Source: Ferrovibrio sp035304305
GTDB taxonomy: Bacteria > Pseudomonadota > Alphaproteobacteria > Ferrovibrionales > Ferrovibrionaceae
Direction: 5' to 3'
Assembly (NCBI RefSeq): GCF_035304305.1
Contig: NZ_DATGQG010000038.1
Coordinates: forward strand, 8,924 to 72,923
DNA: 64,000 nucleotides
Made by a program: the position numbers and the translations under genes. Within the stretch, counting starts at the first letter, position 1; the number at the start of each line of letters is the position of its first letter. Positions 16,743-25,160 of this stretch are shown piece after piece. The notes under the pieces were generated by a model. The model was not told the DNA's origin. It was given only the letters and a program-made list of their open reading frames with translations, and did not search any database.

Positions 16743-18101
16743 GGCTTCCCGGTAGCGCGCGGCGTAGTCGCCGGCGCGGACATGCCGGCGGTTCTCGACC
16801 ACGCGTCTGCCGCCCGCATAGACCTCGCGGATCGGCGATTGCGGCGTTGAGGTAAAGATCCAGGCATCCAGCGCCGCATCGCCGCGGCGCCCGGCCAGCG
16901 CCGGCGCATCCTCGTCCAGGCAGACGAAATCGGCGCGGCAGCCTGACGTGATCGCGCCGAGCTTCAGGCCCAGGGCCTGGGCGCCGCCGCGGCAGGCCGC
17001 ATCGAACAGCCGGCGCCCGGTCGAGCGTTCCGGCCTGCCCGCCAGCAGGTTGCGGCCGCGATGCAGCAGGCGCTGGCCGTATTCCAGCAGCCGCAGGTCT
17101 TCCGCCGCATGCACGCCGATATGGCTGTCCGAGCCGATGCCGAAGCGGCCGTCCTGCGCGAGGTAGCTTACGGCCGGAAAGATGCCGTCGCCGAGATTGG
17201 CCTCGGTGCTCGGGCAGAGGCCGGCCACGGCCTGCGATGCCGCCAGCCGTGCCGTTTCGGCATCCGTCATATGGGTGGCATGCACCAGGCACCACCGGGC
17301 GCCCACCGCGCAATGGTCGAGCAGCCATTCCACCGGCCGCCGGCCCGACCAGGCGATGCAATCCTCCACCTCGGCGGTCTGCTCGGCGATGTGGATGTGA
17401 ACGGGCGCGCCATTGTCGATCGCATCGATCATCTCCAGCGCCTGATCCAGTAGTTCGGGCGAGACGGCGCGCAGCGAATGCGGCGCGATGCCGAGCCGCC
17501 GGTCGCCGCGGTCGCGGAAGGCAGGCGCCAGCCGCTCCAGCAGCCTCGCATACGCCGGTGCATCATGCAGGAAGCGCCGCTGCCGCTCCTGCGGCGCGCG
17601 CGCGCCGAAACCGCCATAGCGATAGAGCACGGGCAAATGGGTCAGCGCGATGCCGGTCGAGTCCGCGGCCGCCAGCACGCGCCAGCTCAGTTCGGCCGGG
17701 TCGTCGTAGGCGCTGCCATCGGGCTGGTGGTGCACGTAGTGGAATTCGGCCACCGCCGTATAGCCGGCCTGCAGCATCTCGGCATAGAGCTGCGTTGCAA
17801 TCGCTTCGATATCCTCCGGCGTCAGCCTGGCGGCGAAGCGATACATGGTTTCGCGCCAGGTCCAGAAGCTGTCGCCGCCCGCCGGTCCGCTGCGCTCCGC
17901 CAGGCCGGCCATGGCGCGCTGGAAGGCGTGGCTGTGCAGGTTCGGCAGGCCGGGCAGGGTGATGCCGCCGACCGGCTCGGCATCTTTCGCCGTGCTTTGC
18001 GGCGTCACCGCCGTAATCATGCCGCCTGCATCGACCTCGACCAGCACATCGTCGTGCCAGCCGTCCGGCAGCAGGGCGTGACGCAATAGGAAGCGGCGCA
18101 T
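16719..18101 (-). CDS. hutF: Formimidoylglutamate deiminase HutF
   Basis: A 460-residue amidohydrolase that deiminates N-formimidoyl-L-glutamate to N-formylglutamate in the five-step histidine degradation route. Metal ligands are visible as LPNLHSHAFQRAMAG, HIHIAEQT and GIGSDSHIGVHA, and the substrate-binding IAPHSLRAVS is present. Length and the N-terminal RRFLLRHALLPDGWHDDVLVEVD match HutF. It diverges from hutI with 65 bases between start codons, which hold a probable HutC operator. Its 3' end overlaps argE by 24 bases. hutH, hutU, hutG and hutC are not in the window. Confidence 0.94.
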   Translation of the reverse strand: MRRFLLRHALLPDGWHDDVLVEVDAGGMITAVTPQSTAKDAEPVGGITLPGLPNLHSHAFQRAMAGLAERSGPAGGDSFWTWRETMYRFAARLTPEDIEAIATQLYAEMLQAGYTAVAEFHYVHHQPDGSAYDDPAELSWRVLAAADSTGIALTHLPVLYRYGGFGARAPQERQRRFLHDAPAYARLLERLAPAFRDRGDRRLGIAPHSLRAVSPELLDQALEMIDAIDNGAPVHIHIAEQTAEVEDCIAWSGRRPVEWLLDHCAVGARWCLVHATHMTDAETARLAASQAVAGLCPSTEANLGDGIFPAVSYLAQDGRFGIGSDSHIGVHAAEDLRLLEYGQRLLHRGRNLLAGRPERSTGRRLFDAACRGGAQALGLKLGAITSGCRADFVCLDEDAPALAGRRGDAALDAWIFTSTPQSPIREVYAGGRRVVENRRHVRAGDYAARYREALDRILQE

Positions 18102-18116
18102 GACGGGGTCCTCGGG

Positions 18117-18130
18117 GTTGTATATATAAG
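18117..18130. promoter_or_regulatory. HutC-like operator between hutF and hutI
   Basis: GTTGTATATATAAG is a near-palindrome built on TTGTATATA. From memory, proteobacterial HutC sites follow a CTTGTATATACAAG-type consensus, which this matches at 12 of 14 positions. It lies in the 65-base gap between two divergent histidine-degradation genes, exactly where a shared operator is expected. Whether a HutC repressor exists in this genome cannot be seen here. Confidence 0.6.
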
Positions 18131-18166
18131 TTGGCAGATATGGCTTCTGAACGGAAGGCGTGCGGC

Positions 18167-19390
18167 ATGTGGGACAGCGTCTGGCGCAATGCGGATATCG
18201 CGACCATGCAGCCCGGGGGCGAGGCCTTCGGGGCGATCCGCGACGGTGCCATCGCCCTGAAGGATGGCCGCATCGCCTGGATCGGTCTGGCGCGCGACCT
18301 GCCGGCCGGAAATATCGGTCCGGAAACGGCGGTGCATGATCTCGGCGGCGGCTGGATCACGCCGGGCCTGATCGACTGCCATACCCATCTGGTCTATGGC
18401 GGCAGCCGCGCCCATGAATTCGAGCTGCGGCTGAACGGCGCGAGCTATGAGGAGATCGCCCGCGCCGGCGGCGGTATCGTTTCGACGGTTGCGGCCACGC
18501 GCCAGGCCGACGAGGAAGAGCTGCTGCGGCAGAGCGAGAGGCGCCTGCGCGCGCTGCTGGCCGAGGGCGTCACCACCATTGAGATCAAGTCGGGCTATGG
18601 CCTCGATCCCGGGAACGAGCTGAAATGCCTGCGCGTGGCGCGGCGCCTCGGCGAGCGCTATCCCGTGCGCGTGCGGACCACCCTGCTGGCCGCCCATGCC
18701 GTGCCGCCGGAATTCAAAGGCAATGCGGATGGCTACATCGATCTCGTCTGCCGCGAGATCATCCCCGAAGCGGCGAGCAGCGGCCTCGCCGATGCGGTGG
18801 ATGCCTTCTGCGAGACCATTGGCTTCGATGCCGCGCAGACGCGGCGCGTCTTCGACACGGCGAAGAAGCACGGCCTGCCGGTCAAGCTTCATGCCGAGCA
18901 GCTCAGCAACATGAATGGCGCGGCGCTGGCGGCCGAATACGGCGCGCTTTCCGCCGATCATCTCGAGCATCTGGACGAGGCCGGCGCAAAGGCCATGGCG
19001 CAGGCCGGCACGGTGGCTGTGCTGCTGCCCGGCGCCTTCTACGTGCTGCGCGAGACGAAACTGCCGCCCGTCGATCTGCTGCGCCGGCATGGCGTGCGGA
19101 TGGCGGTCTCCACCGACTGCAATCCGGGAACCTCGCCGGTCTCCTCGCTGCTGCTGATCCTGAACATGGCCTGCACGCTGTTCCGCCTGACGCCGGAAGA
19201 GGCGCTGGCGGGCGTGACGCGTCATGCTGCAGCAGCGCTGGGGCTGGGCGAATCGCACGGCATTCTCGCGCCGGGGCGGGCTGCGGATTTCGTGGTCTGG
19301 GACATCGATCGTCCAGCCGCGCTGGCCTACCAGATCGGCCTCAATCCCTGTCGCCAGGTGGTTTTCGGCGGAAGGCCGCTACGGCACTGA
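18167..19390 (+). CDS. hutI: Imidazolonepropionase HutI
   Basis: A 407-residue amidohydrolase that opens imidazolone-5-propionate to N-formimidoyl-L-glutamate, the substrate of HutF next door. Motifs are LIDCHTHLVYGGSRAHEFELRL, EIKSGYGL, VKLHAEQLSN and VSTDCNPGTSP. The ATG at 18167 (MWDSVWRNADIATM) is preferred to upstream TTG 18131 and ATG 18140. It matches the family N-terminus and has GGAAGG at 18152-18157 as ribosome binding site; the upstream codons would put the start inside or next to the operator. Confidence 0.94.
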   Translation: MWDSVWRNADIATMQPGGEAFGAIRDGAIALKDGRIAWIGLARDLPAGNIGPETAVHDLGGGWITPGLIDCHTHLVYGGSRAHEFELRLNGASYEEIARAGGGIVSTVAATRQADEEELLRQSERRLRALLAEGVTTIEIKSGYGLDPGNELKCLRVARRLGERYPVRVRTTLLAAHAVPPEFKGNADGYIDLVCREIIPEAASSGLADAVDAFCETIGFDAAQTRRVFDTAKKHGLPVKLHAEQLSNMNGAALAAEYGALSADHLEHLDEAGAKAMAQAGTVAVLLPGAFYVLRETKLPPVDLLRRHGVRMAVSTDCNPGTSPVSSLLLILNMACTLFRLTPEEALAGVTRHAAAALGLGESHGILAPGRAADFVVWDIDRPAALAYQIGLNPCRQVVFGGRPLRH

Positions 19391-19424
19391 AGCCCATCGG
19401 CGTTAACCACAGCGGCGAACAAGA

Positions 19425-19453
19425 TTGCACAGCGCGGACGCGCCTTTTATGCT
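19425..19453 (+). promoter_or_regulatory. Sigma70-type promoter for the coiled-coil membrane protein gene
   Basis: TTGCAC (19425-19430) and TATGCT (19448-19453) are spaced by 17 bases, and the gene start at 19498 gives a leader of about 38 bases. This promoter separates the small gene from hutI transcription. Confidence 0.6.
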
Positions 19454-19497
19454 TGCCGTAAGGGAATGCATGATTCACCCTTTTGGGCAGGTGACCC

Positions 19498-19842
19498 ATG
19501 AGTGACTGGTTCTACGTTGCCGGCGGCGCCATCGTTCTGCTCTGGCTGGGTGCGTGGCTGCTGCTTCATCTCGGCAATTTCGAGCAGCGTATCAGCCAGA
19601 TCCGCCTCACCCTCGACATGCGCATGAGCAGCATCGAGAAGCAGTTCGCCGCCTACAACAAGTTCTTTGCCGACAACGAGCGTGCGGCGCAGCTCACCTA
19701 CGACGAACTGAACGATCTCAAGAAGGATATCGGCGATCTGAAGCAGCAGATCGACGAGGTCAAGCGCGCCATCAACGTGCTCGAAGTCGCGGTGAACGAT
19801 CTCAAGCTGCGCAACAATCCCCGCAACCTGCGGGTCATCTGA
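19498..19842 (+). CDS. Small membrane-anchored coiled-coil protein, unknown function
   Basis: A 114-residue protein not matched to a named family. Residues ~5-26 (YVAGGAIVLLWLGAWLLLHLG) form one transmembrane segment. Residues ~28-108 are a heptad-rich, charged coiled coil (for example DLKKDIGDLKQQIDEVKRAINVLEVAV). The layout suggests a cytoplasmic-facing or periplasmic scaffold anchored to the inner membrane, perhaps oligomeric. It has its own good promoter and an AGGTG before the ATG. It is a single-gene unit convergent with the creatininase-family gene. Confidence 0.75.
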   Translation: MSDWFYVAGGAIVLLWLGAWLLLHLGNFEQRISQIRLTLDMRMSSIEKQFAAYNKFFADNERAAQLTYDELNDLKKDIGDLKQQIDEVKRAINVLEVAVNDLKLRNNPRNLRVI

Positions 19843-19851
19843 CCGGGTTTT

Positions 19852-20625
19852 CTAGGGCTGCAGGTCGGGCCAGAGCGCCCGCATGTCGGCCACGATCTCG
19901 TCGACGATCGCCGCCAGCAGCTTCTCGCCTTTCTCCGCCGTTGCCGCCGTCGCATCGCCGGTGGCGCCGCTGCGGTTGAGCTGGGCGCCCGGCCGTTCCT
20001 CGGGCGTCAGCCGCACCGGCTGGTGCAGCTGCAGGTCTGCCGCATCGCTCTCGGGCATGGCCGTTTCCGACAGGCGATCCAGCCGCACGAGCCCGGGAAT
20101 GATCGCCAGCAGCAGCGAGGTATCGCGCTCGCCGCCCTCCGGATCGGCCCAGTCGATGCCGCAGCTGTCGCCCAGCAGCGCCAGGTCGGCCGTGACCACC
20201 TGGATGCCATGGCGCTGCAGGATCGTCTGGGTCGCCAGCCTGAGCGGCGCCGCGGTAGAGGGGCCGTTGTTGAGCAGCAGCACGCGCTCGGCGCCATGGC
20301 GCAGATAGCCTTCGATGATCTCGGTGACGAGGGCGGTGAAGGTGCCGGCTTCGAGATGCTGGCTGCCCGGATAGTCCATCACCTCCGGGTGGTAACCCTG
20401 GCCGATGGTCGGTGCCACCAGCACCGGCATCGCGGCCAGCAGCCGCTCGGCCACCGCCTCTACCACCAGCCGGTCGGTGCCCAGCGGCAGATGCGGCCCA
20501 TGGGCCCGGGCCGCGGCGCCGATCGGCAGCACCACGGGCAAATCGTCGCCGATCAGGTCGGCCGCCTCCATCCAGGTCAGGTCGGCGAGGCGGAATCCGG
20601 TGCGGGGTTTGACGGCATTGGTCAC
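19852..20625 (-). CDS. Creatininase-family amidohydrolase
   Basis: A 257-residue protein of the creatininase (creatinine amidohydrolase / MftE / ArfB-like) superfamily. Metal-binding patterns visible are HGPHLPLGTDRL near residue 45, GYHPEVMDYPGSQHLEAGTFTAL and LLLNNGPSTAAPLR. The usual EQHG element reads RAHG here, so one typical metal-ligand Glu may be replaced. The second helix of ligands looks intact. Members act on creatinine, formamidopyrimidines or peptide termini. The substrate here is unknown and the neighbours give no direct hint. Confidence 0.82.
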   Translation of the reverse strand: MTNAVKPRTGFRLADLTWMEAADLIGDDLPVVLPIGAAARAHGPHLPLGTDRLVVEAVAERLLAAMPVLVAPTIGQGYHPEVMDYPGSQHLEAGTFTALVTEIIEGYLRHGAERVLLLNNGPSTAAPLRLATQTILQRHGIQVVTADLALLGDSCGIDWADPEGGERDTSLLLAIIPGLVRLDRLSETAMPESDAADLQLHQPVRLTPEERPGAQLNRSGATGDATAATAEKGEKLLAAIVDEIVADMRALWPDLQP

Positions 20626-20713
20626 GACGCCAGCCTATCATGTCCGGCTCCGTGTGCCATATCGACCTCTATCATATCCGGTGTCCGGCTTGCCGCAGCC
20701 CGCGGCAGAGCCT

Positions 20714-22321
20714 ATGAGTGCGCCTCCTGATCCCGCGAGAGTGAAAGCCGTGCCCCGTCGCCCGCCCAGCAGCAGACCGCCCCGTCGAGACGGCGACAGA
20801 CCCTCGCCGCGATCCCGCCGGGACGGGGATGCGAAGACCGCGCGCGGCCCGCAGCGCAATGCGCCGGCTGCCGGCCGGGGTGATCGCGACCGCGCGGAGG
20901 GAAAGCGCCCCGACAGCAAGCGGGCCGAGAACAGGCGGCCGGAGAATACGCGGCCGGAAAACAGGCGACCCGGAACCAGGAGTCCGGACGGCAGGCAGCG
21001 TGACGCCCGCCGCCCGGCCGAGCGCCGCGCCGGCGGCAGCCGCCCGGGAACCAACCGCAAGGTCATCGATGGCGCGGCGGCGCTGCTGGACGCCATCACG
21101 CAATCCGGCGATCCGGCCGATCGCGTGCGTCATGCCTGGATGCGCCAGCATCATCGCGCCTTCGATGCGGCCGAGCGCACGGCGCTGATCGGCCTGAGCG
21201 AAGACGTGTTGCGGCAGCGCGGCAAGCTCGACTGGTGGCTTACGGAAGCAGGCGCGGAACCGGACAACGCATTGCGCGTCGCGGCGCATCGCATCCTGGT
21301 CTCCGGCGCCAAGCCCGACAATCTGCTCTGGCTGTTCGAGCAGCCGGATGCCGTGGCGCCGGTCCTGCGCAAGCTGGATGGCCATACGCTGGAACATCCG
21401 AAGATGCCGCAGGCCGTGAAGCACAGCGTGCCGGAGTGGATTCTGCCGCATCTGAAGGAACGCTTCGGCGCCGATCTCGAGCTCGAGCTAGGCGCCATGC
21501 TGCGGCCCGCGCCGCTGGATGTGCGCATCAATCCGCTCAAGACCACGCGCGCAGCGGCGGAAGCGGCGCTGGCGGCGGAAGAGCTGCGCAGCCAGCCGAC
21601 GCCGTTCTCGCCGCTCGGCCTGCGCCTGTCGCCGCAGGCCTATGTCAACAACACCCAGGCCTATGCCGAGGGACTGATCGAGCCGCAGGACGAAGGCTCG
21701 CAGCTGGCCGCCCAGCTGGTCGATGCGAAAGGCGCGAAATTCGTCGTCGATTTCTGCGCCGGTGCGGGCGGCAAGACGCTGGTGCTGGCGGCGGCGATGC
21801 AGAGTACCGGGCGGCTAGTTGCCATCGATATCAGCAGCGGGCGGCTGCAGCAGGCGCGGCTGCGCCTGCGGCGGGCCGGCGCCCATAATGCCGAATGCCG
21901 CGCCATCGAGCCGAAATGGCTGAAGCGCCATCGCGAACTGGCCGACCGCGTGCTGGTGGATGCGCCCTGCACCGGTACCGGCACCTGGCGCCGCAAGCCG
22001 GATGCGAAATGGCGCCTGACGCCGCAGGATCTGGAAGAACTTGTCCCGCGCCAGGCCGAGATCCTCGACCGCGCGGCCAGGCTCGTGAAGCCGGGCGGAC
22101 GGCTCGTCTACGTGACCTGCTCGGTGCTGCTCGACGAAAACGAGCGGCAGGTGGAGGCGTTCCTCCGGCGCTGGCCGGACTTCGCGGTTCTGCCGGTAAC
22201 CGAAGTCTGGCCGCAGACCATCGGCGGCGCCTGCCCGGTGCCGGGGCCTTACCTCAGCCTCTCACCCGGCCGCCACGGCACCGACGGTTTCTTCGCCGCG
22301 ATTCTGGTCCGCAGCGCCTAG
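20714..22321 (+). CDS. RsmB-like rRNA (cytosine-5)-methyltransferase with long basic N-terminal tail
   Basis: About 535 residues from ATG 20714. Residues ~1-115 are low-complexity and extremely Arg/Pro-rich, with degenerate RPEN-(R/T)-RP repeats, presumably disordered and RNA-binding. Next comes a NusB-like helical region, then a NOL1/NOP2/Sun Rossmann methyltransferase. It has SAM motif I VVDFCAGAGGKTLVLAA, motif IV DAPCTGTGTWRRKPDAKWRL (release Cys) and motif VI VYVTCSVLLDENERQ (nucleophile Cys). It probably methylates 16S rRNA at an RsmB-type cytosine. Its last 60 bases overlap the convergent amidotransferase gene. The start is uncertain because the tail is unconserved. Confidence 0.88.
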   Translation: MSAPPDPARVKAVPRRPPSSRPPRRDGDRPSPRSRRDGDAKTARGPQRNAPAAGRGDRDRAEGKRPDSKRAENRRPENTRPENRRPGTRSPDGRQRDARRPAERRAGGSRPGTNRKVIDGAAALLDAITQSGDPADRVRHAWMRQHHRAFDAAERTALIGLSEDVLRQRGKLDWWLTEAGAEPDNALRVAAHRILVSGAKPDNLLWLFEQPDAVAPVLRKLDGHTLEHPKMPQAVKHSVPEWILPHLKERFGADLELELGAMLRPAPLDVRINPLKTTRAAAEAALAAEELRSQPTPFSPLGLRLSPQAYVNNTQAYAEGLIEPQDEGSQLAAQLVDAKGAKFVVDFCAGAGGKTLVLAAAMQSTGRLVAIDISSGRLQQARLRLRRAGAHNAECRAIEPKWLKRHRELADRVLVDAPCTGTGTWRRKPDAKWRLTPQDLEELVPRQAEILDRAARLVKPGGRLVYVTCSVLLDENERQVEAFLRRWPDFAVLPVTEVWPQTIGGACPVPGPYLSLSPGRHGTDGFFAAILVRSA

Positions 22322-23032
22322 CCATTTGTCGAGGAAGCCGTCGAGCCAGGCGGAAATACCGGCATCGAAACGGCGATAGCCCTCGCGCATGACGTCGCGC
22401 GCCTGGGCGCCCGGCAGCACCAGGCGATGACCCGCCATCGTGCTCCAGCGCTGCATCATCGCGCCCGTCACTTCGGGATGGAACTGCAGGCCATAGGCGT
22501 TGCCGCCGACCCGCATCGCCTGGTTCGGATACCATTCGGTTGCGGCCAGCCGTTCGGCGCCGGCCGGCAGATCGAAGCCTTCGCCATGCCACTGGAAGAT
22601 ATGCAGCGGGTCGGGGAAGAGGTCGCGGCCGGCTTCGGTGGGCTTCACCGGGTAATAGCCGATCTCGTGCCAGCCCTCGCTGTTGGGTGCCACCCGGGCG
22701 CCCCCGGCACGGGCCAGCAGCTGCGCGCCGAGACAGATGCCCAGGAAGGGCGTGCCGCTGGCGACGACCTTCGGGATATAGGCGATCTCGGCGCGGATGA
22801 AGTCGAGATGGTCGTCATTGGCGCTCATCGGCCCGCCGAACACCACGCAGCCGGCATAATCCTGCGGCTGTCCGGGCAGCTCCTGCCCGAGGCAGGGACG
22901 GCGGATGTCGAGGCGGAAACCGCGTTCGCGCAGCTTGTCTCCGATCCGGCCGGGATCGGAACTCTCCTGATGCACGATCATCAGGATGGATGGCTGCGCA
23001 CTCTGGGCCGGGGAGGGATCTGCCGCCTGCAT
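22262..23032 (-). CDS. Class I glutamine amidotransferase-like protein
   Basis: A 256-residue stand-alone GATase1 domain. The triad is visible: Cys100 in FLGICLGAQLLA, and His185 and Glu187 in GLQFHPEVTG. The oxyanion strand VVFGGPMSAND is intact. Such solitary amidotransferases resemble GuaA-type subunits and usually lack a defined partner; they hydrolyse glutamine or modify small amines. The C-terminal ~60 residues form a helical tail. It overlaps the methyltransferase 3' end by 60 bases on the opposite strand and lies 13 bases after the SDR gene on the same strand. Confidence 0.88.
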   Translation of the reverse strand: MQAADPSPAQSAQPSILMIVHQESSDPGRIGDKLRERGFRLDIRRPCLGQELPGQPQDYAGCVVFGGPMSANDDHLDFIRAEIAYIPKVVASGTPFLGICLGAQLLARAGGARVAPNSEGWHEIGYYPVKPTEAGRDLFPDPLHIFQWHGEGFDLPAGAERLAATEWYPNQAMRVGGNAYGLQFHPEVTGAMMQRWSTMAGHRLVLPGAQARDVMREGYRRFDAGISAWLDGFLDKWLGAADQNRGEETVGAVAAG

Positions 23033-23045
23033 CTCACCCCTATAT

Positions 23046-23810
23046 CTATTGCGCCGTGATGCCGCCGTCGATCACGAATTCGGCCCCGGTGGTGAATTTC
23101 GACTCGTCCGAGGCTAGGTGCAGGATGCAGTAGGCCACGTCGTCCGGCTCGCCCAGCTTGCCCAGGGGCACCTGCGCCTCCAGCTTGCGCTTGCGTTCGG
23201 CCGGGTCGCCGCCGGCATAGATCATCGACTGCACCATGGGCGTGTCGATGAAGGTGGGATGCACCGAGTTGCAGCGGATGTCATAGCCGCGCTTGGCGCA
23301 GTGCAGCGCCGTGGTCTTGGCCAGCATGCGGGCGCCGGCCTTCGAGGTGTTGTAGGCCGACATGTTGTGGCCGGCGATGATGCCCGAGACCGAGGAAATG
23401 ATGACGATCGAGCCGGGTGCATGCTTGCGCATCCGCGGCAGGCCGTGCTTGATGCCGAGGAAGGGGCCGTCGAGGTTGACGCTGTGCACGAAGCGCCACT
23501 CCTCCACCGAAATGTCTTCCACGCTCTTCAGTACGCCGACGCCGGCCGAATGCACCATGACATTCAGCTTGCCGAAGGCGGCTTCGGTCACGTCCAGTGC
23601 CGCGATCCACTGCTGCTCGCTGGTGACGTCGAGATCGACCGCGATGGCCGCCTTGCCGATTTCCTCGGCAACCTTGCGCGCGCCCTCGAGGTTCCGGTCG
23701 GCAACGACAACCTTCGCGCCTTCCTTTGCCATCAGCATGGCGGTGGCCCGGCCGAGCCCCGAGGCTCCGCCGGTAATCAGCGCGACTTTGTTGGCTACGC
23801 GGCCCGTCAT
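23046..23810 (-). CDS. SDR-family oxidoreductase
   Basis: A 254-residue classical short-chain dehydrogenase. The cofactor loop is TGGASGLGRA (residues 13-22). The catalytic set is Ser140 (VIISSVSG), Tyr153 and Lys157 (YNTSK), with NxAG-type HSAG at 88-91. Asp38 after strand beta-2 (VVVADRN) points to NAD rather than NADP. The pattern is near cyclic alcohol or 3-hydroxyacyl dehydrogenases, but the substrate cannot be read from sequence. It lies between threonine ammonia-lyase and the amidotransferase, all on the minus strand. Confidence 0.88.
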   Translation of the reverse strand: MTGRVANKVALITGGASGLGRATAMLMAKEGAKVVVADRNLEGARKVAEEIGKAAIAVDLDVTSEQQWIAALDVTEAAFGKLNVMVHSAGVGVLKSVEDISVEEWRFVHSVNLDGPFLGIKHGLPRMRKHAPGSIVIISSVSGIIAGHNMSAYNTSKAGARMLAKTTALHCAKRGYDIRCNSVHPTFIDTPMVQSMIYAGGDPAERKRKLEAQVPLGKLGEPDDVAYCILHLASDESKFTTGAEFVIDGGITAQ

Positions 23811-23839
23811 GTCCGTTTCCTCCTGCTTTTGTTATCCGA

Positions 23840-25087
23840 TCAATCCGGCTCTTCGAGTTTGGCCGGCAGTCCGGCATCGACCAGTGCTTTCAGCAGCTCG
23901 TCCAGGTGGGCGCGATCGCGCGCCTCGACGACGAATTCGATCTCCGTGGATTTGGCCGATGCCAGCGTGAACAGCCGCTGGTGCGCCACTTCCACGATGT
24001 TGACGCCCGCCTGGCCGATCACGCCCGATGCCTTCGCCAGTCGGCCCGGCGCGTCGTCGGTCATGACGATGATGCGGGCCAGGCGGCCGTCGCGCACCAG
24101 TCCGCGCATCAGCACGGAGGCGAGCAGCCGGGTATCGACATTGCCGCCGGAGATCACGATGCCGACATGGCGATCCCTGAACCGCTCCGGATTGGCCATC
24201 AGGGCGGCGAGGCCGGCGGCGCCCGCGCCTTCGGTCACGGTCTTCTCGATCTCGACCAGCGCCACGATGGCGCGTTCGATATCGGCCTCGCGTACGATCA
24301 GCACGTCTTCCACCAGCCGGCGCGCCACTTCCATCGGCGCGCGGCCGACATCGCGCACGGAAATGCCCTCGGCGATAGAGATGCCGCCGACACTCACCGG
24401 CTGGCCATGCATCTGCTGGTGCATGGCCGTGTAGAGTTCGCTTTCGACGCCGAAGATGCGCATTTCGGGCTTCAGCGCCTTCGCCGCCGTCGCCATGCCG
24501 GCGATCAGGCCGCCGCCGCCCACCGGCACGATCAGGTCCTGCAGCTGCGGCGCCTGTTCCAGCATTTCCAGCGCCATCGTGCCCTGGCCGGCCATGATGG
24601 CGGGATCGTCGTACGGATGGACGAAGACGAGATTTTCGTCGCGGGCGAGCTGCCCGGCCTTCGCGGCGGCCTCGGCCAGGGTTTCACCCTCCTGCACAAC
24701 CCTCGCGCCGAAAGCCTTCACATGGCGCACCTTCACGAAAGGCGTGGTCTTCGGCATCACGATGGTGGCGGGAATTCCCAGTCGCCCGGCGTGATAGGCG
24801 ACACCCTGGGCGTGGTTGCCGGCCGACATCGCGATCACACCGCGCCGGCGCTCGTCGTCGGACAGCTGCAGCAGCTTGTTCAACGCGCCGCGCTCCTTGA
24901 AGCTCGCGGTAAACTGGTGATTCTCGAATTTCAGCCAGACCTTGGCGCCGGTCAGCTTCGACAAAGTCCACGACTGCAGGCAGGGCGTCACGGCGACAGC
25001 GCCGCGGATGCGTTCCGCCGCCGCGCGCACGTCGTCGAGATTGATTGCCGGGATCAGGGCGGGTCCGGCTGCCACGTTACTGTTCAT
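23840..25087 (-). CDS. ilvA: Threonine ammonia-lyase (PLP, C-terminal ACT domain)
   Basis: A 415-residue fold-type II PLP enzyme that deaminates threonine to 2-oxobutanoate. The PLP lysine is Lys64 in FTASFKERGALN. The phosphate-binding glycine loop is VPVGGGGLIAGM, and SAGNHAQGVAYHA is the substrate loop. The last ~75 residues (RLARIIVMTDDAPGRLAKASGVI onward) form an ACT domain typical of regulated forms. The ATG at 25087 is used; the longer frame upstream is not family-like. It could be a biosynthetic IlvA or a catabolic TdcB-type enzyme; a single ACT domain is found in both. Confidence 0.9.
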   Translation of the reverse strand: MNSNVAAGPALIPAINLDDVRAAAERIRGAVAVTPCLQSWTLSKLTGAKVWLKFENHQFTASFKERGALNKLLQLSDDERRRGVIAMSAGNHAQGVAYHAGRLGIPATIVMPKTTPFVKVRHVKAFGARVVQEGETLAEAAAKAGQLARDENLVFVHPYDDPAIMAGQGTMALEMLEQAPQLQDLIVPVGGGGLIAGMATAAKALKPEMRIFGVESELYTAMHQQMHGQPVSVGGISIAEGISVRDVGRAPMEVARRLVEDVLIVREADIERAIVALVEIEKTVTEGAGAAGLAALMANPERFRDRHVGIVISGGNVDTRLLASVLMRGLVRDGRLARIIVMTDDAPGRLAKASGVIGQAGVNIVEVAHQRLFTLASAKSTEIEFVVEARDRAHLDELLKALVDAGLPAKLEEPD

Positions 25088-25160
25088 ATCAACTCCCGGA
25101 ATGGCGGCGGCAGCGCGGAACGGCTTGGACTTCCTGCCGCGCGGGACTACCTTTGACGCC

